DNA of 37,617 nt from positions 1 to 37,617 of the forward strand of contig VGOW01000036.1 in assembly GCA_016875735.1 (NCBI GenBank), read 5' to 3'. Positions 15,533 to 22,193 of this stretch are shown here, one piece after another; the stretch's first letter is position 1, and every line of letters starts with the position of its first letter. The translations under genes and the position numbers were made by a program. Below the pieces are notes generated by a model. It searched no databases. It was not told the DNA's origin and saw only the letters and a list, made by a program, of their open reading frames with translations. The stretch is from Chloroflexota bacterium (GTDB lineage Bacteria; Chloroflexota; Anaerolineae; Anaerolineales; VGOW01).

Positions 15533-16459
15533 ATGGTGACCTCAACAAGACCTCTTCAGCGAATGCTCGGTGAACAAGCTCCCCCGCCGTTGTTGACTCA
15601 TGCGGAGGAAATGGCGCTGGCTCGCCGTGTGGCGATTGGACACTCGGCGGCGGAACAGTTGACTCGCAAAGGCCGTTCATCCACGTTGACGCCGAAACGC
15701 CGCCGCGCGCTGAAGCATCAAGTGGCCGACGGCGACGCGGCTCGCGAAGCGCTCATTCTGCACAACCTGCGGCTGGTGCTGAATTTGGCCGGGCGCTTCC
15801 GCAACGAGTCGCTCACTTACGACGATCTGGTGCAAGAGGGAATCTTCGGCCTGCTCAAAGCCGCCGAACGATACGATCCCAAACGCGGCACGCGCTTCGC
15901 CACTTTTGCCGTGTGGTGGATCCGGCAGAGCATTGGCCGGGCCATTGCCAACTTGGGGCGCACGGTGCGCCTGCCGGTGAACCGCGTGCACAAGATCAGC
16001 CAACTGCGGCGCATTGCTTCGCAAATGGCTCAACACATGGGCAATGAGCCTCTGCTCGACGACTTGGCCGACTCGGCGGGAGTGACCTCGCAAGTGGCGG
16101 CGTCGCTGTTGCAGGACGCGCAGGATGTGCTGTCGCTCGACGCGCCATTGGAGGCCGATGATCGCGAGGCCGTGGAGCGCATGGCCGACCGAATGGCTAT
16201 CGACCCCGAAAACGCGGTGAGCGAAAACAGCCTGAAGCAGATCATCGAGAAGTCGTTGGCGATGCTCGACGAACGCGAAGCCGAAATTTTGCGACTGCGT
16301 TTTGGGTTGGGCGGAGGCGAGGCGCGGCCATTACGGGCTATCGCCGCCGCATGGCAAATGAGCCCCGAGGGGGTGCGGCAGATCAGCCAGCGCGCGCTTT
16401 CGCGTTTGCGCACCATGCCCGATGTGCGAGGGCTGGGCGAGTTCCTGAAAGAGGAGTGA
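15533..16459 (+). CDS. Sigma-70 family RNA polymerase sigma factor
   Basis: A 308-residue sigma factor that lets RNA polymerase recognise a promoter set. Region 2 is clear at about 80-145 (NLRLVLNLAGRF, LTYDDLVQEGIFGLLKAAERYD, GTRFATFAVWWIRQSIGRAI). Region 3 follows (VRLPVNRVHKISQLRRIA...), then region 4 near 240-300 (LDEREAEILRLRFGLGG, MSPEGVRQISQRALSRLR). It lacks the long N-terminal region 1.1 of housekeeping RpoD, so it is probably a group 2 or group 3 alternative factor. It stands alone, with a strong SD, a palindromic operator candidate and its own terminator, which suggests dedicated control. The stress or signal it serves is not shown by the sequence. Confidence 0.93.
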   Translation: MVTSTRPLQRMLGEQAPPPLLTHAEEMALARRVAIGHSAAEQLTRKGRSSTLTPKRRRALKHQVADGDAAREALILHNLRLVLNLAGRFRNESLTYDDLVQEGIFGLLKAAERYDPKRGTRFATFAVWWIRQSIGRAIANLGRTVRLPVNRVHKISQLRRIASQMAQHMGNEPLLDDLADSAGVTSQVAASLLQDAQDVLSLDAPLEADDREAVERMADRMAIDPENAVSENSLKQIIEKSLAMLDEREAEILRLRFGLGGGEARPLRAIAAAWQMSPEGVRQISQRALSRLRTMPDVRGLGEFLKEE

Positions 16460-16471
16460 GTTCGAAAGTCG

Positions 16472-16503
16472 AAACGCCGTCGGATGAACCCGGCGGCGTT
16501 TTT
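16472..16503 (+). terminator. Rho-independent terminator after the sigma-factor gene
   Basis: 12-bp stem (16472-16483 with 16490-16501, core AAACGCCG / CGGCGTTT, one G-U pair), 6-base loop and a T run, starting 12 bases after the stop codon. Confidence 0.88.
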
Positions 16504-16507
16504 GATT

Positions 16508-17155
16508 CTATGGCGCGAGGAGGTTTTGCTTCGCCTGCACTTTGCGCACGAGCAGAGGCGTGGGGCGGTAACGGTCTTCGCCGTATTCGTATTGCAGAGC
16601 GCGCATCACGGCCAGCACCACTTCGGGGGTGAGGGTATCGGCCCATTCGAGGGGGCCGAGCGGGTAGTTCGCGCCAAGTTTCATGGCCGCATCAATATCT
16701 TGGATTGAAGCGACGCCGTCGGCGGCAGTGGCAATGGCTTCGTTGATGATGCAGCTGAGGATACGCAAACGCACGAGCCCGGGGCCATCGGCCACCGGCA
16801 CGATTTGGAGTCCGAGTTCGCGGAGGAGCGATTCGCCGTGAGCGAGAACATCGGGCGCGGTTTGCAAGGCCGGAGCAAATTCGATGGTTTTGCCGATGAC
16901 AGGCGAGATGCCGATGACTCGCGAGGGGTTCACCGACCATGAGGCGGCTTCGGTGGCCGAGCACGGCACGGCGGCGGTGAAGATGAGATCGGCGGCGACG
17001 CTTTCGAGGAATTGCCGTTTGGCCGGGAGGTCGGCAAGGTGAAAGTCGAAGACGGCGTCCACCGGCAGATCGGGGTTGTGGATGTATCCGGCTTCGTTGC
17101 AGATGTTGTGAATGTCTTCGACGAGGGCGGGTTGTCCGGAGGCAAAGATGTTCAT
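16508..17155 (-). CDS. 3-hydroxyacyl-CoA dehydrogenase-like protein with degenerate N-domain
   Basis: A 215-residue protein related to 3-hydroxybutyryl-CoA dehydrogenase but shorter (the full-length relative in this window has 281). The C-terminal helical domain is recognisable: PGLVRLRILSCIINEAIA and DIDAAMKLGANYPLGPLEWAD (about 125-180). The N-terminal part keeps a weak Rossmann-like pattern but has no GxGxxG NAD motif and no HFFNP catalytic His segment (ISPVIGKTIEFAP stands there). NAD-dependent activity is therefore doubtful; a CoA-binding or regulatory role, or decay, is possible. Its ATG overlaps the stop of the upstream membrane protein by ATGA. Confidence 0.75.
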   Translation of the reverse strand: MNIFASGQPALVEDIHNICNEAGYIHNPDLPVDAVFDFHLADLPAKRQFLESVAADLIFTAAVPCSATEAASWSVNPSRVIGISPVIGKTIEFAPALQTAPDVLAHGESLLRELGLQIVPVADGPGLVRLRILSCIINEAIATAADGVASIQDIDAAMKLGANYPLGPLEWADTLTPEVVLAVMRALQYEYGEDRYRPTPLLVRKVQAKQNLLAP

Positions 17156-19263
17156 TGAAAGTCCACGCGATAGAGGGGGATGAGTTCGTGTATGGCCGAG
17201 CCGTCACGATAGTAATACGGAAGATAAAGTTCGGCAATGGGGATGAGTCGGCAACAGCCGCCGAGTGCGGCGGCGGGTTCGATCATCTCTTCGCTGTCCA
17301 TGAGGAGGTAGAGTGGGCGATTCTGTTTGTGGAGCGCGTTGGCGAAAGTGATGATCTCGTCGTCAGTCCACGTGCGCCCGGGCTGGAGGAGGCGGCCGGG
17401 GCGCACGGTGTCGCGTCGGGCGTAAAGACTGACGGCGCCGGAGTTGAGCGAGGCGGCGATGACGGCGTTAGGCGGAGTGAGATCTGTAATCGACTCGACG
17501 CGCGCGCGCTGTTCGGCGTTGAGGAAGCCGTAGGTGTAGAAGCCATCGAGGAGAGGGAGTTGGGCGTTGAGGCGAGGGGCGAGAAGAATGAACAATGAGC
17601 AATGAAGAATGAACAATGAACAATGAGCAAGTGGGAATTGGAGATTGGAGGTTGAGAAACGTCGCCAAACGCTGGCGGTGAGTTGCCATGCGCCCATTGC
17701 GGCGAGGGCGCAGAGGGCAGGGAAGATGAAAAGCAGGTCGCGGAGTTTGAGGTAGTGATAGGGGAGATGGAAGAGGAGGGCCGGGCCGAGAATCAGGGCG
17801 AGGTTGAGGGCGAGCGGGCGATGCTGTTTGATGAGGTGAATGAGGCCGATGAGGATGAAGGGGACAGCGATGCCGAAGTCGGCGAGGAGTTCGGCGAGGA
17901 GGCGGAGGGCGACGGGCAGGATGTCGGCGGCGGAGAATTGGGCGAGTTCTCCGGCGGCGAAGGCCAAGGGAGAGCCGAAGGCGGAGGCACGGTAGAAGGT
18001 GTCGGGCAATGAGGCAATGAAGAATGAGAGAATGAGCAATGAACAATGAACAATGGGCGTGGGGCGTGGGGCGTGAGGTGTGGAGCGTGAGACGTGGAGG
18101 GTGGAGGGTGGAGGGTGGAGGGCGGCGAGGAGGAGGCCGGGGATGAGAAGGAGTTGGGTGTAGCGGGTGACGAAGGCGAGGGCGGCGAAGAGGCCTAATG
18201 ACAAATGACGAATGACGAATGTCAAATTCCGAAACTCAAACTCTAAACCCTTGTCGGCGAGGGCGAGGATGATGGCGAGGGTGGTGAAGAGCTGCGCGGC
18301 GAGGTCGGCGAGGGGGGTGCTGAGGCGGATGGTTTGTTCGAAGGAGGTGAGGAGCAATACGGCGGCGAGCGCGGAGAAGAACGGTGGGAGATCGAAAACG
18401 CGCCGGGCGAGGAGGTATGTCGCGGCGGCGCAGAGAAGTCCGAGAATCGGATTGAGAAGATAAAGTCCGCGCTCGCCGAAAACGGTGAAGGCGATGGCAA
18501 GCAGGGCGGAGAATCCGGGCGGCCAAACGGTGGCGGAGTCGATGCCGCGAGGGATGGTGTATCCGACGAAGAGTGTGGGGTAGATGGGGATGTTGAGTTG
18601 GTGGGCGAGATCGGCAAGGGGAAAAGAATGCATGGGCGTGCCGCGAGTGGCGAGGTCGATTCCCATTTGCGCGTAAGCGAACGGATCGGCGCCGGTGACT
18701 GCGGCAGGGATGAGGCGCGGGAAGAGGATGGCAACCCAAATGGCGCTGAGGGCGGCGAGCGCAAAGGTGGCGAGGCGAGGGTGATAGGGGGGCGGAATGG
18801 CGAATGACGAACGATGAATGACGAATGCGGTGAGCGAAAAGATGGCCGCCCACTGAAAGGAGAGGAGAGAGGCGAACGGTTCGGGGACGATGAGGCCTGA
18901 GTAGCACGATGAGCAGAGGGCGCGGGCGATGAGGGCGATGAGGAGGCGGAGGGCAGTGACGGCGTAAAGAGGAAAAAGACTCCAAAGATCGAGTTTTAAA
19001 TTCCAAAAATCAAACCTCAAACTCCAAAGGTCAAACTTTCGACTCGGAAGAGGCGAGAGGTGAGAAGTGATGCGATTGTATGCGGCGAAGGGCAAGGTGG
19101 CAGCAACGAGGGTGAGAAGGACGAGAGGCAAGGGCCAATGGGCGAGGCGGGCGGTAAGAGCGAGAGCGAGAAGATGGAAGAGAAGGATGAAGGATGAACC
19201 CCCTGACGAGGGCCGGTGATGAAGGATGAGTCGTGCCGCAGAGAACACGAAGTTCTGTTTCAT
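17152..19263 (-). CDS. Polytopic membrane glycosyltransferase-like protein (ArnT/GT39 clan)
   Basis: A 703-residue membrane protein with about ten or more hydrophobic segments. TGADPFAYAQMGIDLATRG (near 190-210) and DSATVWPPGFSALLAIAF look like the first-loop acidic motif and following segment of lipid-linked-sugar glycosyltransferases. Substrate unknown. It starts directly after the stop of the dehydrogenase gene (TAG then ATG) and is coupled to the following gene, so it sits inside an acyl-CoA cluster. Much of it is repeat-derived: near the N-terminus (LILHHRPSSGGSSFILLFH, from the 46-bp repeat), a stretch PPPSTLHVSRSTPHAPRPTP and the peptide AHCSLFILHCSLFILL. The family part is likely functional; the true start could be further downstream. 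Confidence 0.72.
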   Translation of the reverse strand: MKQNFVFSAARLILHHRPSSGGSSFILLFHLLALALTARLAHWPLPLVLLTLVAATLPFAAYNRITSHLSPLPSRKFDLWSLRFDFWNLKLDLWSLFPLYAVTALRLLIALIARALCSSCYSGLIVPEPFASLLSFQWAAIFSLTAFVIHRSSFAIPPPYHPRLATFALAALSAIWVAILFPRLIPAAVTGADPFAYAQMGIDLATRGTPMHSFPLADLAHQLNIPIYPTLFVGYTIPRGIDSATVWPPGFSALLAIAFTVFGERGLYLLNPILGLLCAAATYLLARRVFDLPPFFSALAAVLLLTSFEQTIRLSTPLADLAAQLFTTLAIILALADKGLEFEFRNLTFVIRHLSLGLFAALAFVTRYTQLLLIPGLLLAALHPPPSTLHVSRSTPHAPRPTPIVHCSLLILSFFIASLPDTFYRASAFGSPLAFAAGELAQFSAADILPVALRLLAELLADFGIAVPFILIGLIHLIKQHRPLALNLALILGPALLFHLPYHYLKLRDLLFIFPALCALAAMGAWQLTASVWRRFSTSNLQFPLAHCSLFILHCSLFILLAPRLNAQLPLLDGFYTYGFLNAEQRARVESITDLTPPNAVIAASLNSGAVSLYARRDTVRPGRLLQPGRTWTDDEIITFANALHKQNRPLYLLMDSEEMIEPAAALGGCCRLIPIAELYLPYYYRDGSAIHELIPLYRVDFQ
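17588..17632. repeat. Heptamer array CAATGAA family in the 703-residue membrane protein
   Basis: Imperfect CAATGAG/GAATGAA/CAATGAA units, read in frame on the minus strand as HCSLFILHCSLFI. Confidence 0.85.
18009..18122. repeat. Compound array: CAATGAA, GTGGGGC and GTGGAGG heptamers
   Basis: Three 7-mer families run into each other: CAATGAA-type (18009-18053), GTGGGGC-type (about 18054-18085) and GTGGAGG (about 18094-18122). All are in frame in the membrane protein gene. Confidence 0.85.
19183..19228. repeat. 46-bp dispersed repeat, copy 2
   Basis: 45 of 46 bases match 9405-9450. It codes for residues just after the start of the 703-residue membrane protein. Confidence 0.9.
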
Positions 19264-20109
19264 CTACGGGTATTCGTAGAAGCCCTTTTTTGTTTTGCGG
19301 CCCAGCAGTCCGGCCTCCACCATTTTTTGCTGGATGGGGTGCGGCCGATATTTGGGCTCGTGGAAGAAAGCGTTGTAGGTGGATTGAGTGACGGCGAAGT
19401 TCACGTCGAGGCCGATGAGGTCAATGAGCTCGAACGGGCCCATGCGGAAGCCGAGAGTCTTCACCAGCGAGTCGATGGTCGGAACATCGGCGGCGTTCTC
19501 GCCGAGCAGGCGCAGGGCTTCGCCGTAAAAGGGGCGGGCGACTCGATTGACGATGAACGCGGGCGTGTCTTTGCAGACGACGGGCGTTTTGCCGATGGCG
19601 CGCGTGTAAGCCACTCCGGCATCCATCGTGGCCTGTGAGGTCGAGTCGCCGCGCACGACTTCGACGAGAGCCATGAGATGAGGCGGGTTGAAGAAATGCA
19701 GGCCGAGAACTTTTTCGGGGCGGCGGGTGGCGGCGGCGAGGGCGGTGACGGACAGCGAGGAGGTGTTGGTGGCGAGGAGCGCGTGCGGTTTGAGAATCGT
19801 ATCGAGTTGGGCGAAGAGATCGCGCTTGAGGTCGAGTTTTTCGGGGACGGCCTCGATGGACAGATCGGCGGGGGCGAGGTCGGCGAGGCGGGCCGCGCCG
19901 CGCAAGCGGGCGAGGGCGGAGTCGGCGTCGGCGGGTTGAGTCTTTCCGAGTTCGACGCCTTTGCGGATCGTGGCCTGAATCTTTTGCAGGGATCGGTTGA
20001 CGGTTTCGTCGTCAACGTCGTACAGAATCGTGTCGAAGCCGCGCATGGCGTTGATCTGCGCGATGCCGCCCCCCATGGTGCCGCCGCCGATGACTGCGAT
20101 GGTTGCCAT
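19264..20109 (-). CDS. hbd: 3-hydroxybutyryl-CoA dehydrogenase (3HCDH family)
   Basis: A 281-residue NAD(P)-dependent enzyme interconverting acetoacetyl-CoA and 3-hydroxybutyryl-CoA type substrates. The Rossmann motif GGGTMGGGIAQ is at 8-18, the catalytic His region GLHFFNPPHLMALVEVV near 138-154, and the C-terminal domain motifs FIVNRVARPFYGEALRLL and LGFRMGPFELIDLIGLDVN follow. The length is normal for the family. It follows the enoyl-CoA hydratase-like gene by 69 bases that hold a GC-rich hairpin repeat, and it directly abuts the next membrane protein gene. A PaaH-like role is possible because the upstream gene looks PaaG-like; no other phenylacetate genes are in the window. Confidence 0.93.
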   Translation of the reverse strand: MATIAVIGGGTMGGGIAQINAMRGFDTILYDVDDETVNRSLQKIQATIRKGVELGKTQPADADSALARLRGAARLADLAPADLSIEAVPEKLDLKRDLFAQLDTILKPHALLATNTSSLSVTALAAATRRPEKVLGLHFFNPPHLMALVEVVRGDSTSQATMDAGVAYTRAIGKTPVVCKDTPAFIVNRVARPFYGEALRLLGENAADVPTIDSLVKTLGFRMGPFELIDLIGLDVNFAVTQSTYNAFFHEPKYRPHPIQQKMVEAGLLGRKTKKGFYEYP

Positions 20110-20112
20110 GGT

Positions 20113-20180
20113 TTTACCCCCACCCCTTCCCCTCCCCCCTTTGCGAAGTCACAAATGGGGGAGGAGTTAGGGGAGGGGTT
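20113..20180. repeat. GC-rich hairpin repeat, copy 4 (between hydratase and dehydrogenase genes)
   Basis: C-rich arm ACCCCCACCCCTTCCCC and G-rich arm GGGGAGGAGTTAGGGGAGG around a CTTTGcgaagtcaCAAAT turn. It occupies the whole gap and would lie in the mRNA leader of the dehydrogenase gene. Confidence 0.8.
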
Positions 20181-20967
20181 ACTTTCCCGAGAAGTTGGGT
20201 TTGCGTTTTTCGAGGAAGGCCGCCACGCCTTCTTTGTGATCGGCGGTGCGCCCGGCGATGTCCTGCAAATGCGCTTCGTAATCGAGCGCTTCGGCCAGTG
20301 TGGCGCTGGCCGCGTGGAGCATAGCCCGTTTGGTGAGGCCGTAGCCTTTGGTGGGGCCAACGGCCAGCCGCGCGGCGAGCGCGCGAGTTTGCGAAAGCAG
20401 ATCGGCGGGGGGAAAGAGTCTGTTGACGAGTCCGAGTTGAAGCGCAGTGGCGGCGTCGATGAGATCGTTGGTGTAGGCCAGTTCGAGCGCGCGCCCCATG
20501 CCGATCAGTCGCGGAAGAAAATAACTCGTGCCCGAATCGGGAGCGAGGCTGATGCCGATGAAAGCCATTCGGAATTTGGCCGACTCCGAGGCGTAACGGA
20601 TGTCGCAGGCGAGGGCGATGCCAAAGCCCGCGCCCACCGCCGCGCCGTTGATGGCGGCGAGGGTGGGCTTTTCGAGCGCCGAAAGTTTCTCGACGATGGG
20701 GTTATAAGTTTTGAGCAAGTGCGCGCGGAAGGAGTGGCCTTCGCCGCGCCCGTGCACGGCCTCCAAATCTTGCCCGGCGCAAAAGCCTTTGCCCGCGCCC
20801 GTGAGGATGATGGCCCGCGCCGAAGAGTCGCGCTCGGCGTTCTTGAGCGCCTCTTGCATTTCGGCGGCCATCGCGTCGTCGAAGGCGTTGAGCGAGTCGG
20901 GTCGGTTGAGGGTGATCTCGGCGACGCCGTTATCGAGGGAGTAGAGGAGGGTTTTGTAGTCGGGCAT
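20179..20967 (-). CDS. Enoyl-CoA hydratase/isomerase, PaaG-like
   Basis: A 262-residue crotonase-fold enzyme. The oxyanion-hole segments are ILTGAGKGFCAGQDLEAV (about 57-74) and AAINGAAVGAGFGIALACD (about 100-118). The segment ISLAPDSGTSYFLPRLIG, with Asp at a catalytic position, is typical of PaaG-type isomerases rather than standard hydratases. The start at 20967 (MPDYKTLL) fits family N-termini; an in-frame extension upstream is coded by 7-mer repeats. No good SD is visible. It is probably co-transcribed with the phosphatase gene 74 bases upstream and with the dehydrogenase downstream, suggesting acyl-CoA metabolism. Confidence 0.9.
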   Translation of the reverse strand: MPDYKTLLYSLDNGVAEITLNRPDSLNAFDDAMAAEMQEALKNAERDSSARAIILTGAGKGFCAGQDLEAVHGRGEGHSFRAHLLKTYNPIVEKLSALEKPTLAAINGAAVGAGFGIALACDIRYASESAKFRMAFIGISLAPDSGTSYFLPRLIGMGRALELAYTNDLIDAATALQLGLVNRLFPPADLLSQTRALAARLAVGPTKGYGLTKRAMLHAASATLAEALDYEAHLQDIAGRTADHKEGVAAFLEKRKPNFSGK

Positions 20968-20971
20968 GGCG

Positions 20972-21004
20972 GAGGGATTGCGGATTTTGGATTGCAGATT
21001 TGAG
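20972..21004. repeat. Heptamer array GGATTGC/GGATTTT before the hydratase start
   Basis: Degenerate 7-bp units (ATTGCGG, ATTTTGG, ATTGCAG, ATTTGAG) begin a few bases before the ATG on the minus strand. Confidence 0.7.
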
Positions 21005-21040
21005 GCGTAATTGTAAGGCGGAATACGAATATGCGACAGG

Positions 21041-21847
21041 CTACGGTTTCGGCGCGTTCTCACCCTCGCGGATCACGGTGAGCATTTCAGAATGGATGAG
21101 GCCGTTCGAGGCGACGAGGCCGATGTTCGGAACCGGGACGGGAACATCGTCGAAATTGGTGACGCGGCCGCCCGCTTCGCGAACCATGAGCGTCCCGGCG
21201 GCCACGTCCCACGGACTGAGCCAACTCTCCCAGTAGCCGTCGAGTCTGCCCGCCGCCACGTAAGCCAGATCGAGCGCGGCCGAGCCGAGCCGGCGCACGG
21301 CGCGGGCGCGCAGGGCGAAGTGATTGAAGCGGGCAATGTTGTTGTCGGGGTTGGTGCGGATGTTGTAAGGAAAGCCGGTGACGAGCAGAGCGCGGCTGAG
21401 GGGCCGCGTGGCCGAGACTCGCAGTGGCTTACCATTCAGGAAGGCGCCCTCGTCTTTGGCGGCGGTGAACATTTCATCGCGGGTGGGGTCGAAGATGACG
21501 CCGATGAGTGGATCGCCGCGGTGGAGCAGAGCCAGCACCACGCTGTAAATCGGAAGGTGGTGAGCGAAGTTGGTCGTGCCGTCGAGAGGATCGACAACCC
21601 ATTCGTACTCTGCGCCGCTGTTGGCCCGCGAGCCTTCTTCGGCGCGCAGGGCATGATCGGGAAACGCCTCGCGCAGGGCCGCAACGATGAAGGCTTCGGA
21701 GCGGCGGTCGTATTCGGTGACCAGATCGATTTCGTTGAGTTTGAAGTCGGCGGCGCGATCGCTTCCGGCCTCTTGCAGTATCGCGCCTGCGCCGCGAGCA
21801 ATGGCGGCGGCAGTGGAAAGAGCGTGAGCAAGTTCGATGGAAGGCAT
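21041..21847 (-). CDS. Inositol monophosphatase family protein
   Basis: A 268-residue metal-dependent phosphatase of the IMPase/SuhB family. The metal-binding motifs are visible: LVTEYDRRSE (about 42-51), AEEGS (about 69-73), the signature DPLDGTTNF at 86-94 and SPWDVAAGTLMVREAGG near 207-223. Substrate (inositol, histidinol or sugar phosphate) cannot be assigned. I chose ATG 21847 because a -10 box TATAAT lies exactly 6 bases upstream, which implies a leaderless message, and because longer readings would run into the opposite gene. Confidence 0.9.
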   Translation of the reverse strand: MPSIELAHALSTAAAIARGAGAILQEAGSDRAADFKLNEIDLVTEYDRRSEAFIVAALREAFPDHALRAEEGSRANSGAEYEWVVDPLDGTTNFAHHLPIYSVVLALLHRGDPLIGVIFDPTRDEMFTAAKDEGAFLNGKPLRVSATRPLSRALLVTGFPYNIRTNPDNNIARFNHFALRARAVRRLGSAALDLAYVAAGRLDGYWESWLSPWDVAAGTLMVREAGGRVTNFDDVPVPVPNIGLVASNGLIHSEMLTVIREGENAPKP

Positions 21848-21853
21848 GGGGGA

Positions 21854-21859
21854 ATTATA
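21854..21859 (-). promoter_or_regulatory. -10 box for a leaderless phosphatase transcript
   Basis: TATAAT on the minus strand, 6 bases before the ATG at 21847. The predicted +1 falls on or next to the A of ATG. Confidence 0.6.
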
Positions 21860-21868
21860 AACTGCCTG

Positions 21869-21877
21869 TGCTATACT
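21869..21877 (+). promoter_or_regulatory. Extended -10 promoter of the selenoprotein gene (leaderless)
   Basis: TGCTATACT, i.e. TG-n-TATACT, ending 7 bases before ATG 21885. The predicted start of transcription is at the ATG, and no SD is present. Confidence 0.65.
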
Positions 21878-21884
21878 TTGCCCC

Positions 21885-22130
21885 ATGCATACCATTGAAC
21901 TCACTTACTGCGCTGAATGACACTACACCGCGCGCGCCGCCAGTTTGGTGGGCGAACTGCTGACGAAATACGAATTCGAAATCGAGTCACTGCGGGTGAT
22001 TCCCTCGAAGGGAGGCCGGTTCGAGATCGTCTTCGATGGGGAACTGATCTATTCCAAACTGACCACGGGCCGCCATGCCGAACCGGGCGAAGTGGCCAAG
22101 TTGGTGGGAGAGAGAATCAAGAAAGCGTAG
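21885..22130 (+). CDS. Rdx/SelW-family selenoprotein with in-frame TGA (CxxU)
   Basis: An 81-residue thioredoxin-like redox protein of the Rdx (SelW/SelT/SelH) family. From ATG 21885 the reading is MHTIELTYCAE, then TGA at 21918-21920, then HYTARAASLVGELLTKYEF and on to KKA at 22128. The first strand, Tyr-Cys-x-x-[TGA], KYEFEIESLRVIP, GGRFEIVFDGELIYSK and TTGRHAEP match the family along its whole length. TGA lies exactly where the second redox Cys or the Sec of CxxC/CxxU is expected, and the next base is C. Ordinary gene finding would start downstream (for example 21945) and lose the active site. A hairpin fitting a bacterial SECIS follows the TGA. Sec use is inference until selA/B/C/D are found in the genome. 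Confidence 0.85.
21935..21954 (+). promoter_or_regulatory. Candidate bacterial SECIS hairpin
   Basis: CCGCC (21937-21941) pairs with GGTGG (21947-21951, one G-U), extended by two pairs with one bulged G. The loop is AGTTT with G at its second position. The loop lies 21 bases after the TGA, within the usual range. Confidence 0.6.
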
Positions 22131-22131
22131 C

Positions 22132-22193
22132 GATCAGCATTCAGCGGTTAGCCACAGGCTGACGGCTGATCGCTGACCGCTGACCGCTGACCA
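22132..22193. repeat. Inverted heptamer array directly before trpS
   Basis: Three units in one sense (GATCAGC, ATTCAGC, GGTTAGC), then five in the opposite sense (GCTGACG, GCTGATC, three GCTGACC), which can fold as a hairpin. The last unit ends 1 base before the trpS ATG, in place of an SD. Confidence 0.85.

Noticed and set aside
21918-21920. TGA as a simple nonsense mutation in the Rdx gene
   Set aside because: Kept as an alternative, but a random stop falling exactly on the Sec/Cys position, followed by C and a SECIS-like hairpin, in an otherwise intact frame, is less likely.
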